Positions 62,202 to 64,000 of a stretch of 64,000 nt of DNA are shown here, one piece after another. The first letter of the stretch is position 1; each line of letters opens with the position of its first letter. Source of the DNA: Clostridia bacterium (GTDB taxonomy: Bacteria; Bacillota; Clostridia; Christensenellales; Aristaeellaceae); NCBI GenBank assembly GCA_017522345.1, contig JAFWZN010000030.1:1-64000 (forward strand), in the 5' to 3' direction. The position numbers and the translations under genes are program-made. The notes under the pieces are model-generated. The model was given only the letters and a program-made list of their open reading frames with translations, had not been told where the DNA came from and did not search any database.

Positions 62202-63149
62202 TTACCAAAGTCCGCTGCCGGTCAGCGCGTTGCTTACGCGGTTGGCCATATAGGTCAGCGTAAAACCGATGATGGACATAAACAGGTTGACAGCGGTGGT
62301 GTAGCTGAACTGACCGCCTTCGATACCCATGCGGTATACATAGGTTCCGATAACGTCGGCAGTGGTGTAGGTCGAGGTGTTGTAAAGCAGAAGGATCATG
62401 TCGGTATTGCTGCCTAAAATCGCGCCGACGGACATGATGAGCCTGATGGCGATGATTCCCTTGATGCCGGGGAGAGTGATGTGCCAGATCTGGCGCATGT
62501 GATTTGCGCCGTCAATGCGCGCGGCTTCATAAAGCGCGGGGTCGATCGACGAAAGCGCGGAGAAGTAGAGAATAGAGGAAAAGCCGAAGTCCTTCCAGAT
62601 GGTAGTTACGGTATAAATGGTCGGGAAGGCGTTGGGCTCGGTGATGAATTCGCGCGGCTGCCCGCCGAATGAGACTATAATGTTGTTGATAATGCCGTTG
62701 GGATCTAGGAAGGAGATAGCCATACCGGCGACGACGACGCTGGATACGAAGTAGGGCATGTAGGAGCAGGTCTGAACGATTTTCTTATAGCGGAGATTGG
62801 TGACTTCGTTTAAGAACAGCGCAAAGATAATCGGTACCCAGAAGGAGAAAAGTAGCTGGAGAACGCTTAAGCGAAGCGTGTTGACAAGAAGTCTTTTAAA
62901 ATAAATGCTTTCACAGAACTTGACGATCCAGCGAAGGCCGACCCAGCTGGTTCTGTCCCAGAAGGGAGAACCCATCTTATAGTCCTGAAGGGAGATGACA
63001 ACGCCCCAGAGGGGAATATAGCTGAAAATAAAAATAACTACCAGTACCGGCAGCATCATCGCCCAGACTTCGATGTTCTCCTGAAGGATATCGCGTCTGA
63101 CTTTTCTTATTTTCGAGCCGTTCGACAGGATTTTCGTTTGCTCTGCCAT
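62202..63149 (-). CDS. ABC sugar permease (LplB/YteP type)
   Basis: The 315-residue membrane protein has PVLVVIFIFSYIPLWGVVISLQDYK near the N-terminus, the EAA loop LYEAARIDGANHMRQIWHITLP near residue 205, and the ending TLTYMANRVSNALTGSGLW, all typical of the LplB family. ATG at 63149 is chosen because GGAGG lies 10 bases upstream and the extra in-frame residues before it look noncoding. It is first in the operon behind a consensus promoter. Confidence 0.93.
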   Translation of the reverse strand: MAEQTKILSNGSKIRKVRRDILQENIEVWAMMLPVLVVIFIFSYIPLWGVVISLQDYKMGSPFWDRTSWVGLRWIVKFCESIYFKRLLVNTLRLSVLQLLFSFWVPIIFALFLNEVTNLRYKKIVQTCSYMPYFVSSVVVAGMAISFLDPNGIINNIIVSFGGQPREFITEPNAFPTIYTVTTIWKDFGFSSILYFSALSSIDPALYEAARIDGANHMRQIWHITLPGIKGIIAIRLIMSVGAILGSNTDMILLLYNTSTYTTADVIGTYVYRMGIEGGQFSYTTAVNLFMSIIGFTLTYMANRVSNALTGSGLW

Positions 63150-63185
63150 AGGAAAACAGCCTCCAATATTACATTGTTCAGTCAA

Positions 63186-63199
63186 TGTATTCTAATACA
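63186..63199. promoter_or_regulatory. Operator-like palindrome at the lpl operon start
   Basis: TGTATT-CT-AATACA is a perfect 6+6 inverted repeat that covers the predicted transcription start of the reverse-strand promoter. A repressor site is likely; the regulator is not in the window. Confidence 0.5.
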
Positions 63200-63203
63200 A
63201 TTC

Positions 63204-63232
63204 ATTATAGTACTGTTTGTGCAATATGTCAA
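63204..63232 (-). promoter_or_regulatory. Consensus sigma-A promoter of the lpl-type operon
   Basis: On the reverse strand TTGACA (63232-63227), a 17-base spacer and TATAAT (63209-63204) form a perfect consensus promoter, 55 bases before the first permease gene. Confidence 0.88.
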
Positions 63233-63344
63233 GATTTCAAATCCAATATATATAGTATGTTAATTGAATGTATAATGAATGGCGGCTGCCGAGGCTATGC
63301 GTTTGCGTGGACTTTTGTTGTCCCGCACGTCTTAAGCATAAAAA

Positions 63345-63373
63345 ATAGGACGACTGCATATTTGCAATCGTCC
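63345..63373 (-). terminator. Terminator of the PHP-domain gene
   Basis: GGACGACTGCA pairs with TGCAATCGTCC (one mismatch); on the reverse strand TATTTTTTATG follows. Confidence 0.8.
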
Positions 63374-63389
63374 CATGTGTATGTATTTT

Positions 63390-64000
63390 TTATTTGGTTA
63401 AGTCAATCGGATTGCTCCAGGCGCGCTTGCCGTTTTCGTCCACGAGCAGAACCCTTATGAATTTGTGCGGCAGGGGGAAATTGGTGTTGATGGTGTATTC
63501 GGCGTAGGTGAGGCCGTCGCCCGTTTGGGTGGCGGTGGGGCCGCCCCAGGGAAGGTCGGTGGGGAAGGAGATGAATTTTACGGGGCTGGTCCATACCTTT
63601 AAGGTGCTTCCGTCAAATTCGATTTTCTTGAACTCAGGGCCCTGCGTGGCGTAGAAATCGCCGGCGCGGACAGCGTCCTTCAGGGCTTCGACGGTTTTTT
63701 CCTTGCAGGCGGCCATGATATAGCTTTTGCACTCGTCGCCCACGTAGAAATGCGCGTCGTCGGAAGCTACCATATTTAAAAGCTTGCCCTGAGAGAAGGC
63801 GACGTCCAGAATAGAGGAGGAATCGGCGCGGTCGCGGTTAAAGGGCATGCCGGAAACGGTGTTGTAGACCTCGACCGCGTCCAGACCGCGAAGGCCATTA
63901 ATGATTTCGGGGGTATTTAAGGACCATGCGGGATGCGCCAAAATGGCAAGACCGCCGGCGGCGTGGATGCCCTCGATGGCGCGCTGGGGGCTTGTAAGCT
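63390..64000 (-). CDS. PHP-domain phosphoesterase-like protein, C-terminal part (cut by window end)
   Basis: The frame stays open to the window edge, so the N-terminal part is missing; at least 202 residues are visible. It has AIEGIHAAGGLAILAHPAW with the third PHP histidine motif, EVYNTVSGMPFNRDRAD, and the metal motif SDDAHFY. PHP enzymes hydrolyse phosphoesters using two or three metal ions; the end (about 130 residues) adds a beta-sandwich-like region (GPEFKKIEFDGSTLKVW, RVLLVDENGKRAWSNPIDL). The substrate is unknown. Confidence 0.8.
   Translation of the reverse strand, partial: LTSPQRAIEGIHAAGGLAILAHPAWSLNTPEIINGLRGLDAVEVYNTVSGMPFNRDRADSSSILDVAFSQGKLLNMVASDDAHFYVGDECKSYIMAACKEKTVEALKDAVRAGDFYATQGPEFKKIEFDGSTLKVWTSPVKFISFPTDLPWGGPTATQTGDGLTYAEYTINTNFPLPHKFIRVLLVDENGKRAWSNPIDLTK

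Overview
The window reads as a chromosomal segment of an anaerobic, low-to-mid GC Clostridia-type Firmicute. The support is the sporulation-linked order yqfC-yqfD-phoH-7TM/HD-ybeY-cdd-era-recO, the pyr operon with a separate pyrK and pyrI, whiA, dapF, two CUT1 sugar ABC systems, and strong AGGAGG ribosome sites with consensus sigma-A promoters. Many glycan-directed genes (GH5, GH38, DUF4091, NodB deacetylase, sugar isomerases) suit a gut or rumen carbohydrate user. The species is not determined. No rRNA, tRNA, CRISPR array or prophage was seen.

Layout. 1-3.3 kb is a rearranged accessory patch: a cut IS3-like transposase, an acetyltransferase behind a leader-peptide attenuator, a lone reverse-strand gene, and a deaminase. 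Duplicated gene ends in this patch record a past duplication and insertion. 3.6-11.8 kb holds a GH5 enzyme, a second tandem-GNAT protein, a polysaccharide deacetylase, a methyltransferase, a secreted SGNH-DUF1254-DUF1214 fusion, a low-molecular-weight phosphatase and a metallophosphoesterase. 11.9-16.8 kb is a sugar ABC operon (binding protein plus two permeases), one permease carrying an N-terminal beta-propeller. 17-21.1 kb is a secreted Sel1-repeat protein followed by a clostripain-like (C11) protease. 21.3-30.7 kb is the pyrimidine operon pyrC-carB-pyrK-pyrD-pyrF-pyrE-pyrB-pyrI behind tandem attenuators, without carA. 30.7-40.8 kb holds sugar isomerase and oxidoreductase genes, an MBOAT/AlgJ-like acyltransferase pair, murB, whiA, a DUF4091 protein and a YitT-like membrane protein. 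40.8-46.1 kb (reverse) is a second Sel1-repeat/C11 protease pair in the same order as the first. 46.2-50.2 kb (reverse) is an alpha-mannosidase and dapF. 50.3-51.2 kb is an Spx/ArsC-like gene and a methyltransferase. 51.3-59.0 kb (reverse) is the yqfC-to-recO block. 59.1-63.2 kb has a palindromic repeat, a broken EF-Tu-like gene and an lpl-type ABC operon, followed by a PHP-domain protein cut by the window end.

The best candidate for an undescribed system is the duplicated two-gene module of a secreted Sel1-repeat protein plus a caspase-like C11 protease. Other notable points are the pyr leader (two terminators, the second inside a 14-codon leader ORF whose stop overlaps the pyrC ribosome site), the attenuated acetyltransferase, the propeller-permease fusion, the SGNH-DUF1254/1214 fusion, and two gene fusions (ybeY-cdd, isomerase-oxidoreductase) that keep an internal ribosome site and start. 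All calls come from reading the sequence; no database search was possible.
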